The notes beneath the pieces were generated by a model. It made no database searches, was not told the DNA's origin, and saw only the letters and a program-made list of their open reading frames with translations. A stretch of 64,000 bases of DNA from Punctularia strigosozonata HHB-11173 SS5. Taxonomy: Eukaryota > Basidiomycota > Agaricomycetes > Corticiales > Punctulariaceae. Position numbers and translations under genes: made by a program. The stretch is taken from positions 1 to 64,000 of the forward strand of contig NW_006767455.1 in assembly GCF_000264995.1 (NCBI RefSeq), written 5' to 3'. Shown here piece by piece: positions 46,481 to 59,124 of the stretch. Positions within the stretch are counted from its first letter, which is position 1; every line of letters begins with the position of its first letter.

Positions 46481-49400
46481 CCCAGCCTTGATCTGTCGTA
46501 TTCCCCAGAGACCGGAATGCCGTCGGCGAAGAGGCCGTGAGCGCATCTTGATGAGCGAAGGTCTTTAAACGGCCCGTTGGGAGCGACGGACGGCATGGGT
46601 ACCCGTCGTGTAGGTCGTGCTCCATCGCGCGGGAGGACGGATCGAGGATGGGCGAAAAGCTGGCACGGCCATCAGAATCGTTGAGGACCGGTGCGGCCAT
46701 TAGTCCATCCATTCTCAGACAAAGCTTCCCCCCCTCGCGCGTCCTTGGGACTGCAATCGGCACATGCGCCGCGCATTGGACTCATGACCGGCGTTCAAGA
46801 TGCGTATTCTGCGTAAGTGTCCGTTGTGCCGTTGTCACTCTGTGGCAGCCTTCGCAGAGACTCCGGACGATACTCGTGTGGCGTACAAACCCATCTTCCG
46901 GCCCATCAATGAACGTCGATGCCGCCAAGTCTGGCGCTCACGCCATCCTCAGCAACCAGGGTGCTGGGAGTGCCTGAATATTCGCTGGCTGGAAGTGCAT
47001 GAAGCGGGGATCATCCGCGGTACAACATTCATGGCAAGTTCAGCACTACCTTGGTCGTTGCCAACAGCTTGGCAGATGCCCCGAAGTCCACCCCGGTGCC
47101 TTAGCCGCCGTCGTAATCCGCCTCGACTCTGCAAGGGACCTGATTGGTAGCGTACGTTGGCAGCGATCGAAACCGCGATGTGCCGTTGTCGACTCGGTGC
47201 TCATCGCTACGTTCGTGTCGCGCAGCCGCCTTCCAGAAAACCCGTCACGCCTGTGAGAGAGGTCAGCATATACGGAAGACGGGACGAGACGTAGACAGCA
47301 CACGAAGCAAAAGTGTCGAGAAGCACGATCTGCCCCACACAATCCTCGGCATGATGAGGCACGCACGCAACTTGAAGCCGTGATCGATGAGGATAGGTGG
47401 GATCGTGAGCGGAAAGGATAGCGCGACGGATCCCGCCGGGGTGGGGACGTTCTTCAACGCACCCACATTGACCGCAGATAAGCACGGCGTCGCGTTCCGG
47501 GTGAGGGGCTACGCGTCGGGATCAGATATCGGTACAGACGCTCTGCATACAACGAGAACTCACCGCCGCATTGGTTGTGGCCACCATGAATCCACCCGGC
47601 CGTATTTCGCATCCGTGATCCTTCTGGTTGTTGATCGGATCTTCTTCGCAGAACGCCGCACATCGGCTTACTAACATATATACGGGGTTGAAGCCCAATA
47701 CATCGAGGATACGTCGGCGCTCACCGCGGACGCATGCACGAGCAGGAAGACGTCGAGGCGGGCACAGACAGACCATCGTGAAACCGTCTGTCGATGTCGA
47801 TCGTTCGAGGCGAGAGCGCCGTCAGACGACGGTCGCTATATTCGCGCATTAGCTGAACTCGTCTGCGGGACCAAGCGGAACAGGGGGTGTGAGGAGAGGG
47901 TGATCGTAACACACAGAGGATGCGCGCATACATAGGGTGGATATCACGGACTCCTGCTGCAGATGTGCGATCCTCTCGGAATTTGGGGTGATTGGTAATC
48001 GGGTGCAGCTGTGCGGAGAACTGGGCGAGGTCTAGCTGGCGGGCACGCTGCGTCGGCGCAGGCGATTATACAGCCTTTGGTGCGAGGACATCGAGCGAGG
48101 ATGAGCCTGAAAACCTAGCGCGGACATTGTGAGCGAGGCTATGGCGGGGCGGGTGTCCGAACTCAGATCCCTCTCGCTTCAGAGGCGTTGGCAGGCGAAT
48201 CGGCCCAGAGCTCTTGAGCGCGACAGCGGTGACAGCTGCTCTCGGCTGCTCGGCATCTCCCTCAGCTCCTGAACGTTACGCTTGCGGCTCACCTCGACGA
48301 TCTGGAAGTCGCGCTCAGCTCGGGACGCTCTCTTCTCGGCCTCTCCTAGCGTATCTCTAAATGATCCCCGCCCGGCATACCTTCCTTACATTCTCGCACG
48401 AGTCTTGGCCGTCCAACGCCTGTGATGCCAACGTACTCAAGAAGTCGCAGGATCGACTGCAGCGCGTACTGCACGCAGGCTGGCATTCCTCCATCGGCAA
48501 CGCAAGGTGAGCGATCTGTACTTTGTACATTATGGCCGTCCGCGAGGTTCCCAGCGCGCAAATTACTGAGGGGACCGTGGATCCCCCGAAACCTCGGTGT
48601 TGAGCGTGCTGGTCGCGTGGCTGGGTTGGCCTTTTCGATCCTCTCCCCCTGTTGCACTTCCCCGGTCGTGTGCTGAAGCCTTTACAGGATCGGCCGCTTT
48701 CCGTGCTTCCTTTGAAACTCCCTCGCACGCGTAGCTGCTCCAATCACCCGGCCGTACCGCGGTTACGCTCGCCGGCCACTTTCAGATCGGAAGCCCGGCA
48801 GCACGAACTTGCTGTGATCTTCGGGGAGGCGCTATCGGCACACCACCTCGAAGCTGGCTCCCGTGATCTCAATGATGTATGCGTGCATAGCACAGGCCGA
48901 CAACAAGCCGTGCCCGATGAATGCGCTGCCAGGGGCTCCAGGGAAAGGATGCGAGGTGGATTGTAGGTACGTTCGCCACCTCCTATCACCGCGTCGACTT
49001 CGACGACATGCTGATGCGCGTTTTCTTTCACATAGCCCTCGCTATTCCAAGACGCGACTCCTATGATGATCGGCCTGCCCAGGCTCGCAGGATGAGCGCG
49101 GCAGGGTATGGCGTCCGAACGTATGCGCGAGATCCCTATGTACGTGTGTTACCCCTGCGCGGTTCGTATTGATGATGATGATCGTATAGACACGTGGGGT
49201 GGTAGATGGACGGCCAAGGACAGGGTGCGACTGCACAAGTCAGGAGTCGAGTCAGCTCGCTGCTCTCCGCGATGGTGGCGGGGCGCGCATGGCTCGCCTT
49301 GCATGCATGCGCCACGCTTTATTCTCCCACGTCGCATAAGTCGGCGTATGCAAAGGCAACACCCCTTGTGAATTCATCGACGCCGAGCCGGAGCGTTGGA

Positions 49401-50680
49401 TCGGTGAATTCATTGAATGCCTTAGCTGCGCACATACCTACCGTTGGCCATCTCCGCTCTCCCCGCGAGATCGTTTACTCGAGCGGGCTTGCAACGCGCC
49501 GACCGCGCATGGCCGGAGCTGCCTGATCCTCTTACACTCAAGGCCTTGCGCTCGCATAAGGCTCGTTTTGAGCGTGTTCGTTGCGCCATCGTCGAGTGCT
49601 ACAAGCCATAGAACTAATTTCCGCGATCCAGAACACCTAGTAAGTTTGGATACCGTCCTTGTCGTGTTCACCGTCAAGTGCTTCAACTCACGCATATCGC
49701 CGCTCTCAGCGAAAAGCGTGAGCGCCATCAAGAGCCTTGAACTTTCATAGATGACACGGTCGGCCTCAAGGATACACGCATGCCGCGATGATGGAACTCT
49801 TCGAACCCCATCCGATACGAAACTTGCATTTTGATGTTCCGGCACAGGAGATGGATAATAGCATACGCGTGCGTTTGATTCCCGTTTTGACCACCAGCCG
49901 CTTGTGCTCATTCCGGCTCTATTCTTGCCATGCAGCTTGTACACAGCTCGTGGCTTGATGCCTCATGGATGCGCACTCAAGCGAGAGTGATATGGTTCAT
50001 GCTGTCACGGAAGGGCGTTTGGAGCATCGTGAAGGCATGCAGCTGGCAGTCACCGATCGCATGTAGAGCACAAATGAAAACTCGGAAGTTCCACCTTCGC
50101 TCAACGCAGCGTTTGACGGTGTGGCGCACCGGCCGGTGTCAGAAGCTTGCAGGAACCGTGCATGAGACCGCAAGAACCGCGGGCAGCTATTAAAGACTCG
50201 CGCGTCGTGGGACACGCGAGGCACGTACGTGGGCATCACAAGAACGCATCGAAGGCAGAGAGCCGTCCTGTTCCCGCCGAAGACGTCGTGCGTACACGTT
50301 GCGAAGCATGCCCTCGTTCGGGATAGGCACATGAATCTCGATTTGTGTAGATGAACATGGAGTGGGGCTCGACGCACGACGGATGCCTCACGGTGCTCTT
50401 CCCCTTCTTATCGGCGAATGCTGTGAGCAATGCGGAGTGAGCGAGGCAAGCCGGTGTGCTTTCGTTCTCTGCATCTTAAGTACTCGCCCTCGACACCTCA
50501 CACTCGAGACCGTGGACTACTCACAATCCGTCTCCCTACTGCATATGCCCGACTCCGGAGTCAACGCGCGCCGTTCAACCTCCATGCCTCCGAATCATGT
50601 ATGACCATCCTTTTCACGCCAGTTTGACACTCTGACGCCGACATCACTCACAGGGATCCATAGAGCCGGACACCATCCCG
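46481..50680. other. 4.2 kb spacer between genes B and C, partly duplicated
   Basis: The first few hundred bases still match the flank of gene C. 47700-48060 matches 62610-62960. On the minus strand around 47590-47700 a short coding-like stretch (RCAAFCEEDPINNQ) resembles one near 56560-56620 (RCAAFHDEDLMSSQ), probably a relic of a duplicated gene. No intact gene is supported. Frames up to about 170 codons (49438-49944 minus) have no recognisable domain. Confidence 0.45.
47700..48060 (+). repeat. Dispersed duplicate, copy 1
   Basis: Matches 62610-62960 at a diverged level, with landmarks GCTCACCGCGGAC, GAGCGCCGTCAGACG, CTGCTGCAGA followed by GTGCGATCCTCTCGG. Order and strand are conserved, so the duplicated block behind genes B and D was longer than the 3' flank alone. 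Confidence 0.65.
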
Positions 50681-53600
50681 ATGGCCGGTCAACCTGAGAT
50701 GCCAGCGCGGCAAAAAGCCGATCCTCCGGCATGCGCGTGCTTCGAACGTCGGGGCAGAAATCTCGTCGTATGCATCGACGGTACCGCCAATCAGTTCTCG
50801 GCAAAGGTCGGCTTCCTGAAGGCTTCCCGCTCGTGCCATGATCTGCTGAACATCCATCGCAGAATACCAACGTTGTCGAGCTTTACAGCCGCTTAGTGAA
50901 GGCCAGCTCACGTACTACAACAGTGGGATCGGCACGTATGTTCGAGGATCGAAGTTTTCCCCCACACGCTGGATGCAAGCCCTTGACCACAACATCGATA
51001 TGGCGATCGCTTGGTCCGCTATCCGATTCTCTCACTGTGATCTTGGCTTCAATTCCATGGCGTAGGCACTTCAAGCGGATCGTCCTCAGCGCATATCAAT
51101 GGTTGTCCGAAAACTACGAAGACGGTGATAGAATATTTCTCTTTGGTGGGTGCAGGTCCAACTGAATCATCCAGTGACTTACCGAACGTGTAGGGTTCTC
51201 GAGAGGCGCGTACCAAGCCCGCGTCATCGCAGGTATGATTGAGTGGGTGCGTGGTCTAATCGGCCTGATTACACGAATCGGGATCTGATGAGCAGGGCGT
51301 TCCAAAGGTTGGCCTTCTGCACAAGGGAAACAATGAGCAGATCGCGTTGTGAGTAGGCACCAGCCTCTGAGGAACATCTCGATGACATGATACAAGCGCA
51401 TACGAGCTGTATATGGCCATCACCGCCATGCAAACCCGTGCGTCTACCTCAGGGAAATCGCCCAACTCGACCGCGACGACGCCTGCCCTCGCTGGCGAGC
51501 CAAGCCCCATGGAACTTAGTGCGCGGTTCAAGTCTACTCTTTCGCGGCGCAATGTCAAGGTCCACTTCGTGGGTGCATGGTAAGCGCTAAAGCGATTCTA
51601 TGCCGTCGAGTCGCTGATCATTCTTCCAGGGATACCGTCTCTTCTATCGGCTTCGCGCGTGGCAAAAGTCTTCCGGAAACCACGACGGGCATGTCCCATG
51701 TTTGCGTGTTTAGGCATGCACTTGCCCTTGACGAGCGTCGGGTCAAGTTTCTCCCCGAGTATGCGAACGGCGGCGCGGGACCAAAGGAGGCACGCAGCAA
51801 CATCAAAGAAGTTTGGTTCGCAGGCTCTCATTCCGACATGTAAGCTGCTCGCACGAACCTCCGACGAGATGCTAACCCATATTTAGCGGGGGAGGCAATG
51901 CGTCCAATCTCGGTCTTGATAAGTTCGGACCTTCGTTGCGTTGGATGACAAACGAAGCCACGATCTCTGGTCTCCTGGTGGAAGATTTCCGTGGCGAGTG
52001 GCAGCTCGTGGGGAAGCCCACAAAGTCCATGAACTGGTTTTGGTTGATTATGGAATGTTTGCCTTTCACTCGGCTGTCGTACAATCCCGTTCGCAGCGAT
52101 GTCGAGGCACATACGACCAATCGGCGAGTATACCCCAGCTTCTTTCGTCCCAGCTTCTCCTAGCTGATGATGCATCACAAAACGCTAGTCCTCATTTTTG
52201 TGCACCTCGCCAGGTGATGGATGGCCAGTTGATCCATGAATCTGTTTTCCTTCCGGATCCGCAGACGTTCCGAAGGCCGGCAGCACGTCTTCCATCGCAA
52301 ATAACGTGGGACGCCATAGCCACGGACGTTAGTAAGGAGCGCATAGAACCGGATCCTTACACATCGACGGGAGATGTCATTCAAGATATCCTACAAGGGG
52401 AGCGTTCAGCTTATAACCGCAGGGTACTCATGACTCTGGTATCGTCGGGTGAGTGAGACTGCGCGGAGATCACATCACTCAAATATAACGATCCTTTCAC
52501 AGAGACTGGCAGGAACATCATAGAACGGGATACGGACGTGGCGCAGCTGTTCAAAGCTCTGGACTTCATTCGTACGCGCGATGATATAGAGGCGGAAGAG
52601 CGTAAGGCATGCCTCGCCAACTGCCTCCTTGCTCTTGGCGCATTTCGCAGTCTACCCGCCGACGACGCAGTACAAGAATGGACGCTCGCGACTGCAAATC
52701 TTTTATATCATGATGACAACCAGCAGATCCGTCAGGCTTTCGATGAACACGATGTTCACCAGGCAGTCTATCAGATTCGTGCTTTGTTTCAGGACGCCGT
52801 GCGGAAGATCATGGACGCTCTTACGGGCGGTGAGCCGATGTCGGATCTTGAGCGGCGGGTACTCGCTATGTTGTGGACGTCTGGTACGCCTTTCTTCGTG
52901 CCATTCACTCGGTGGTGCTCGCTCTAAGCCTACGGCATCAGACTCTGGGAAGGAGGTGATCACAAGGTGTTCCGACGTAAACACGCTATTCAACACGCTC
53001 AGCGTTGTACAGAACGACGTTAGCATGACAGTAGAATCACGAAAGCATCGCAGCACGGACTTGGCCATAGCTCTCAGCGCGTTTGACCCAAGCGCTTACG
53101 CTGCTGAGAAGGACCGGGAGTTCGCCAAGTGCCTACCAGACATCGACACGCAACGTCCGGGAATCGGCTCCGAGTTGCTGCGTTTCATTTCTCTACGGCT
53201 CGCGCAACATCTGGTCGCCAAGCTCGAACGTTTGGATCCGGACCATGATATGCTCGAAGTCTTGCTATCGTCGGGTCAGCAGATCCAGAATACTGAACAA
53301 AAGCCCAAGCTGAATTCACACAGAAATAGGGCGAGAATCGATAAGGGACGCCACGGACATTTCTCGCCTGCTAGAGTCTCTCGCTGCCGGCCGAAGCAAC
53401 AAAGCAATGCCGCTAGAGACGTGGCAGATATATGTGACCGATGTAGCGTTTGTTCTTGGCACGTTTTCCTCACTACCGAGTAGCGTATGCCCGTATCGCA
53501 ACAGCGACTTGACGGATCTGTTCTCCGATGCTGATGTGCAGCGACCTGGGGTTCGGGAGAACATGGATCGAATAAGGCAGATATTCGGCGACAGTGCGTG

Positions 53601-54557
53601 TCCTCCTATGTGTCATGCGTCATAATCTAACTCTCGATATTGTCTACAGGGCTGCTCAAGGCCGTTGAGGGACATACCAACATCGTGTGCTCCGTCTCAT
53701 TCTCTGCTGATGGCTCGCAAATCGCCTCGGGCTCAGGGGACAACACCATCCGGATTTGGAACGCGGACACCGGAAAGGAAGTCCGCGAGCCTTTACGGGG
53801 GCACACGAGCTACGTCAACTCGGTGTCGTTTTCCCCCGATGGAAAGCGCCTTGCCTCGGCCTCCACTGACGGGACCGTGCGACTGTGGGATGTGGAGACA
53901 GGGCAGCGGATCGGGCAGCCGCTCGAAGAGCATACGAACTGGGTTTGCTGTGTCGCATTCTCACCCGACGGCAACCGCATCGTCTCGGGCTCAGTCGACC
54001 GCACGCTCCGACTCTGGGACGCGCACACGGGACAGGCCATCGGCGAGCCTTTCCGGGGTCACTCTGACTATGTTCAGAGCGTCGCCTTTTCACCGGATGG
54101 GAAGCACATCGCCTCTGGATCCAGCGACAGCACGATTCGACTCTGGGACGCCGAGACAGGCGAGCCAGTCGGGGAACCGCTGCAAGGCCACAATAGCTCC
54201 GTTTTTTCAGTTGCATATTCCCCCGATGGCACGCGCATCGTCTCGGGCTCCTACGACAAGACGATCCGGATCTGGGACACTCAGACAAGGCAGACGGTGG
54301 TGGGGCCATTGCAAGGGCACAAAAAAGACGTCAACTCCGTGGCATTCTCGCCGGATGGCAAGCACGTCGTCTCCGGCTCCGAAGACGGCACGATGCGGAT
54401 ATGGGACACGCAGACGGGACAGACCGTGGCGGGGCCTTGGGAAGCTCACGGTGGCGAATATGGGGTGCGTTCCGTTGCGTTCTCGCCCAATGGCAAGCGC
54501 CTCGTCTCGGGGGGTTATGACAACATGGTGAAAATATGGGATGGAGAGGTCGATTAG
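50681..54557 (+). pseudogene. Gene C: DUF2235 - helical modules - WD40 paralogue of gene B, probably broken
   Basis: Follows gene B exon by exon. The hydrolase part shows NLVVCIDGTANQF, YYNSGIGTY, GFSRGAY, WDTVSSIGFARG and SHSDIGGGG, so the Ser-Asp-His motifs remain. It lacks B's long insertion and has one module fewer: full modules on exons 52503-52883 and 52942-53274, half module 53324-53593. Seven WD40 repeats occupy 53650-54557. There appears to be about one reading-frame break in the hydrolase half; the module and propeller half is open. It could be a recent pseudogene, an allele that varies between strains, or a sequencing error. The modest damage and near-identical propeller argue for recent loss, if real. 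Confidence 0.7.
52503..53593 (+). repeat. Helical module array of gene C
   Basis: Three phase-1 exons: 52503-52883 (ETGRNIIERDTDVAQLF..., LLALGAFRSLP), 52942-53274 (DSGKEV...LA-IALSAF, QRPGI) and the half module 53324-53593 (EIGRESIRDATDISRLL, VAFVLGTFSSLP, QRPGV). Same boundaries and phases as in gene B, with one fewer repeat. Confidence 0.75.
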
Positions 54558-55440
54558 GCCAGCGTGGGGTGTCGGGATGGGATCGGTTTCGAGGTGCGTA
54601 TCCGCTTCCGTCGTGCATGGACCTCCCTGACGAGTCAATGGTAGTTGACGGCGTCGATTCGCGTCCGCCGGCCAGAAGCGCATGAAGTGGAGATCGCCCG
54701 CGAAACATCATCCATGCAATTATGATATTATCTTGGACATTGCCGCGGCTTGAAAGGCGCCCCAGGTACCGTTCGCGCGACTCAGTAGGCGCCATGTTTC
54801 CATACCCAGATCTTCCAAGGTGTGCCCGTACCGTACGCCGTGTATATTTGCATCGGTTCCCCGTTCTCGTCCACGTAGTGCACTTATGTACCATACGCCC
54901 TGAATAGAGCGGTTCACCGGAGGCGACAGTAGTAACATTCATACAACGACGAAATACAACGGCGGGCGAATGATTAGGATCCCCAGGGAACGAGTGATTT
55001 TCACGTCGTCGCACATCCTAGATTTTCTACTATCCATCGAGAGAAAAGGCGTCCGACGGAGGGAAGTGAGGTACTGAGTTCAGTGTTAGCAACGCTAGCA
55101 CAGTTGGGATGCGACGTTACCTTGTAAATGTCATCCCTCCGTTCCGTTACCATCTGCCCATCGAGGTTCACCCAGCGCGAGGAGCCCGATCCTTCGACGC
55201 GCCCTGGACAGATGATCGTCGTCCATCCCTCCTCCCAGCCGCCCTCTTCGACCCGGCGCGATCGACGTCCAGCGTGGTTCGTGCATGGCTTGGGGACGAC
55301 AAGCGGCCGAGCAGATGCCATCGGTCGACGGTCCGGGACGGGGAGCGAAGGATGGATGCAGGTTGATACACCTCAGCAGCACGTCGGAGGCGGAAGGCGC
55401 CGCGTACTTGGCCTGCCCCCGTAGCCTTGACCTGTCAAAT
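54558..55440 (+). repeat. Duplicated 3' flank, copy 2 (after gene C)
   Basis: See 45613-46480. Similarity to copy 1 continues past this point to about 55730 (for example CATCAGTCCATCCA at 46699-46712 and 55647-55660). Confidence 0.8.
54594..54644 (+). other. Probable 3'UTR intron of gene C
   Basis: 51 bp, GTGCGT...GGTAG with CTGAC motif, starting 36 nt after the stop. Confidence 0.6.
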
Positions 55441-58400
55441 TCCCGAGCCCAGAATACCGTCGGCGAAGAGGCCATGAGCGCATCTTGACGGCGCCGATGG
55501 TCTTTGAACGATCGTCGCCACTTGGGAGGATCGACGGACGGCGTGGGCACCCGTCGTGTAGGTCGTGCTCGATCGCGCGGGAGGTTGGATCGAGTATGGG
55601 CAAAGAGCTGGGACGGCCGTCAGCATCGTTGTGGACCGGTGCGGGCATCAGTCCATCCACTTACAAGAAAGGCTTTGCCTCTCGCGCGTCCTTGCGACCG
55701 CGATTGAGACTTGCATCGGCGCATATGGTCCATCATGTTGACCTTCGTCCGTCTGATCGCCGGCGCAAAGGAGCATCCGAAGTTGGGAAGGGGGGTGGAG
55801 GGAACGTTGATGGGCGAGAAGACTCCTCAAAAGCTCAGCAAAGCAAGCGGGACAGGACAATCGCATATTTGCTGATGTGTCCCCGGTTCGGGAAGGCTCA
55901 GGCGGCGGAGCTGGACGCGGAAGCGGAGCGTCGGCACAGACCTCGGACACCCCAGAGAGGGCGAGAACTTGCCATTGCCTGGACTGCTTGAGCGCTTGCC
56001 GTTACTAAGCCGAGAGCTGCGTCGTCGTCAAGCACCGCCGGCCGTCGGGAAGCTAAGCTGGAGGTAGGTCAGTTTGCGCTCGAGCGCTCGCGATCGCGAC
56101 GGAACTCGCTTCAGATGGTTCCTCGCGATATTGGGATCCTGGCGTGGGGTCGTCGAGTCGATGCCGCGCCCGTTACATTAGCGCGATGGCGCTGCCGCTT
56201 GCCTTGTGTGCCCGGTCTGCAGAAAAAGAGTATTAGCATGTTGGGGATGTAAAAGAGGCGTAGGCGCGCACGGAGAATGTCCTTCGAATACACACCACCC
56301 GACGTGATGTCTCCCGGAAGCTCGAACCGATGAGCTTTTCGAAATACGGCTTCGAGCGTTGGTAGGCCATGCGACGGGGGCAAGGGAAGCGCGGGGGATT
56401 CGACTATGGGGACGTGCTTCGACATGGACGTGTCGAGCCCGGCAGATTATATTCCGTCACGCGGAGCTGCATGCTGAGGTTAGACATCTGCGTGATCACC
56501 GCGCATACGGCAACGACTTACCATCGTCGATTTTGCAAAGGTGTCGTGGCCCGCCCAGTCCACTATGCATCCGACCTGCCTTTGGCTGCTCATCAGGTCC
56601 TCATCGTGGAACGCCGCGCATCGCGTCACTTAAACAAATGTGAGATGGAGTCCGAGGCCTGGAGAACAGTTCGTCACTGACTCCCGGCGTATGTGCAAGC
56701 AGAAGGTGATGAGACGCACGCAGGCCGCCGGCGCAGCGTCCGCCCATGTGAAGACGTTGAGGCAGGAGCGCCAGTACATGCAGACCACGTTATTCAGCTG
56801 GCATTCGACCCGCATACCATATCTGTGGAAAACAGAGGGAGGTCGAAACACGGCGATGACGATGCAGCGAGGGCGAGCAACGTGCATGGGATAAACCGGC
56901 GAATGAGATCTCCTCTTCAGCGTGACAGAACTTGGGCGTGGGTTGTGCGCCGTTGGATTGGCAGGCGACAAAGGTAATGCGATGTCATCGCCGCATATTG
57001 GTCGATTATCATTGAGGCGAGCGCATGGATTGCAGGGAGTGGGAGAGGCGTATCGCGGGCAGAGCGACGAAGGCCGTGAGCGGGGGCGTAAGTATACGTG
57101 AGGACGGACAAGTCGCTCGCGGTTCACAGGAACATCTCGGTTCAGAGCTCCGGTGAGAGTGCGAGAGCCGATGACGTCGGGATCGTCGGTCGCCTTTGCC
57201 CGCCAACCGCCTTGGACATCTTTCCTTTCCAGATCTCGACTCTGCTTCCAAACAAGGAACGTCGCTTCTAATCCTGGAGCGGACCACCTCTGTCAGCTCA
57301 GCTCAGCTCTCTTGCGACTCTCGGCTCTGCTGGCACCACCTACATACCGACGTTTCTAGGCGCGCATCCCGCATGAAACCACAAACGCAGGACTCACCGG
57401 CGATCGCGTCTTCACCGGCGTTGTTTCCAAGTTTGGAGTTCTGGTGAGTACCACGCCGTCCTACCCTTCATGGCGGCCCGAGAGGATGCTGGTGCAGGAT
57501 TCTGCTGTGGGGAGCGCGGAGTCCCCGAAACCTCGGCGGATGATCGTACCTTGGCGCCTGCTCGGGTTGACCACCTGACATTTGGGCGTTCACCAAATGC
57601 GTGTTGCGAGTCGGACTGACTTGTTGACAGGCGCACGGGAGCCCGGTCAATCCTGGCATATCGACCGTCCGAGGCAACCCTTCGTTCGCGGCGCAATACG
57701 GATCTCAAGTCAACTCTGGGCAAGCCCCGCGACTTTGTCTTTTCCCGCCTGCAGCCCTTCCTCTGCCTTAGGTCACGCTTCCATGAGGCAGATCCAAACA
57801 CAACGCCCGCGGCATATAGTGCATCGCGCAGGAATTCCGCTGCTCGCATCGCACGTCAACCGAGCTTGCGATAGAGTTGCTGCATCCCGTCATAGGTACG
57901 CCTGCCATCCTCGCCTTATGGCATTTTTCGACACTCGAGCCGACGATCACAACATCTTCATAGTCCACGCTCTGCAAGACAGCGCAACGCGCCGTTTCGG
58001 CCCGCGGATGCTCTCGGTTCGTCCACAGAGCTCACGGTCATGGCTGTGTGAATATATACATGCAAGATCTCGCTAGACACACCTTTTTTTTGCTGGCCAA
58101 GAGAGTTGCATGCGAGGACTAACAGCCTCGATGCAGGCGGGCGATACGAGCTCGATCGTGAACGACATGCTTTGGTTGAATCAGTTCGACGTGAGAGGCT
58201 CGCCTGACGCGCATGCGCCGCTCTTAGGGTCCATGACCGGCAAAGACGATTCGCAAGGCGTACAGGTGTCCGTCGTGGGTCCACGGCAATCTCTACAGAG
58301 CCTCCGATGATATTGATCCGGCATGCAGACCCGTCATCTGGCCCATCCGCCAGCGTCCGCGTCGCGATGTCGGGCGTCCACGCTGACATAGTCAACCGGA

Positions 58401-59124
58401 GGCCCCGCGCGCCTGATCTTCGGCGACGCAAGATCGCGTTTCAACGCGATACGGAGCACATATGCGCGTGGGGTAGTCGGTTCAGCTGAGACGGTGGATT
58501 CTTTACCCGCGAGTCATCTTTTATACAGTGGATGTCGCAGCTGTGTAACTCCATGCGGCAATTCGATGGTCGCAATGAAACGCGGCATAGCATTTCGTCG
58601 GTATTAGGGCCATGAATGAATATACCACTGCTCACGATACGGCATTGCCAGTGTCCCCAATCTCTTGTCGTCGTAGCATGGCTTGCTGCTATCACCGAAA
58701 TCCACAATCCCAGCGCCCATAAGGTATACAGAAGCTCCAGGCTGTGTGCAACGATTCGTAGCTTACGAATGAGCCCAGCCATCCTTCTCCGAAATCCACA
58801 ATCCCAGCGCCCATAAGGTATACAGAAGCTCCAGGCTGTATGCAACGATTTGTAGCTTACGAATGAGCCCAGCCATCCTTCTGTGCATGTTCTCCCGCGT
58901 GAGTATATCGGTCCAATGGCAATGCACACACACAACAGCCTACCGCACTGCCGCCACGCGTTGTGCAAAGGTGATACACGAGCGAACAGCCATCCTTGCC
59001 GCTTTAACCCAGATGGGCCTCTCGGCGCTGATCGTGATACAAGCTATCGACGACATCGACGAGCCGCATCCGTCGCTGACCCTTTGCCCCACGGCTTCCT
59101 CACCTGCTGCCAGAGCGACGTTAC
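55441..59124. other. 3.7 kb spacer between genes C and D
   Basis: The start belongs to the duplicated flank. The rest has only short frames. Around 56560-56620 (minus) lies a coding-like scrap similar to one near 47650. A 94-bp tandem duplication sits at 58695-58882. No intact gene supported. Confidence 0.45.
58695..58882 (+). repeat. 94-bp tandem duplication, two copies
   Basis: Units 58695-58788 and 58789-58882 start CCGAAATCCACAATCCCAG and end CAGCCATCCTTCT. They differ at only two positions, so the duplication is recent. It lies 240 bp upstream of gene D and could affect its promoter. Confidence 0.93.

Noticed and set aside
45613-46763. Minus-strand frames in the duplicated flanks as genes
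   Set aside because: Frames of 100-150 codons recur between copies but differ in length and frame and lack domains; they follow from sequence duplication.
36432-54557. NACHT or NB-ARC domain in the WD40 genes
   Set aside because: No P-loop GxxxxGK[ST] or following Walker B was found between the effector domains and the propellers in any frame; the helical modules fill that space.
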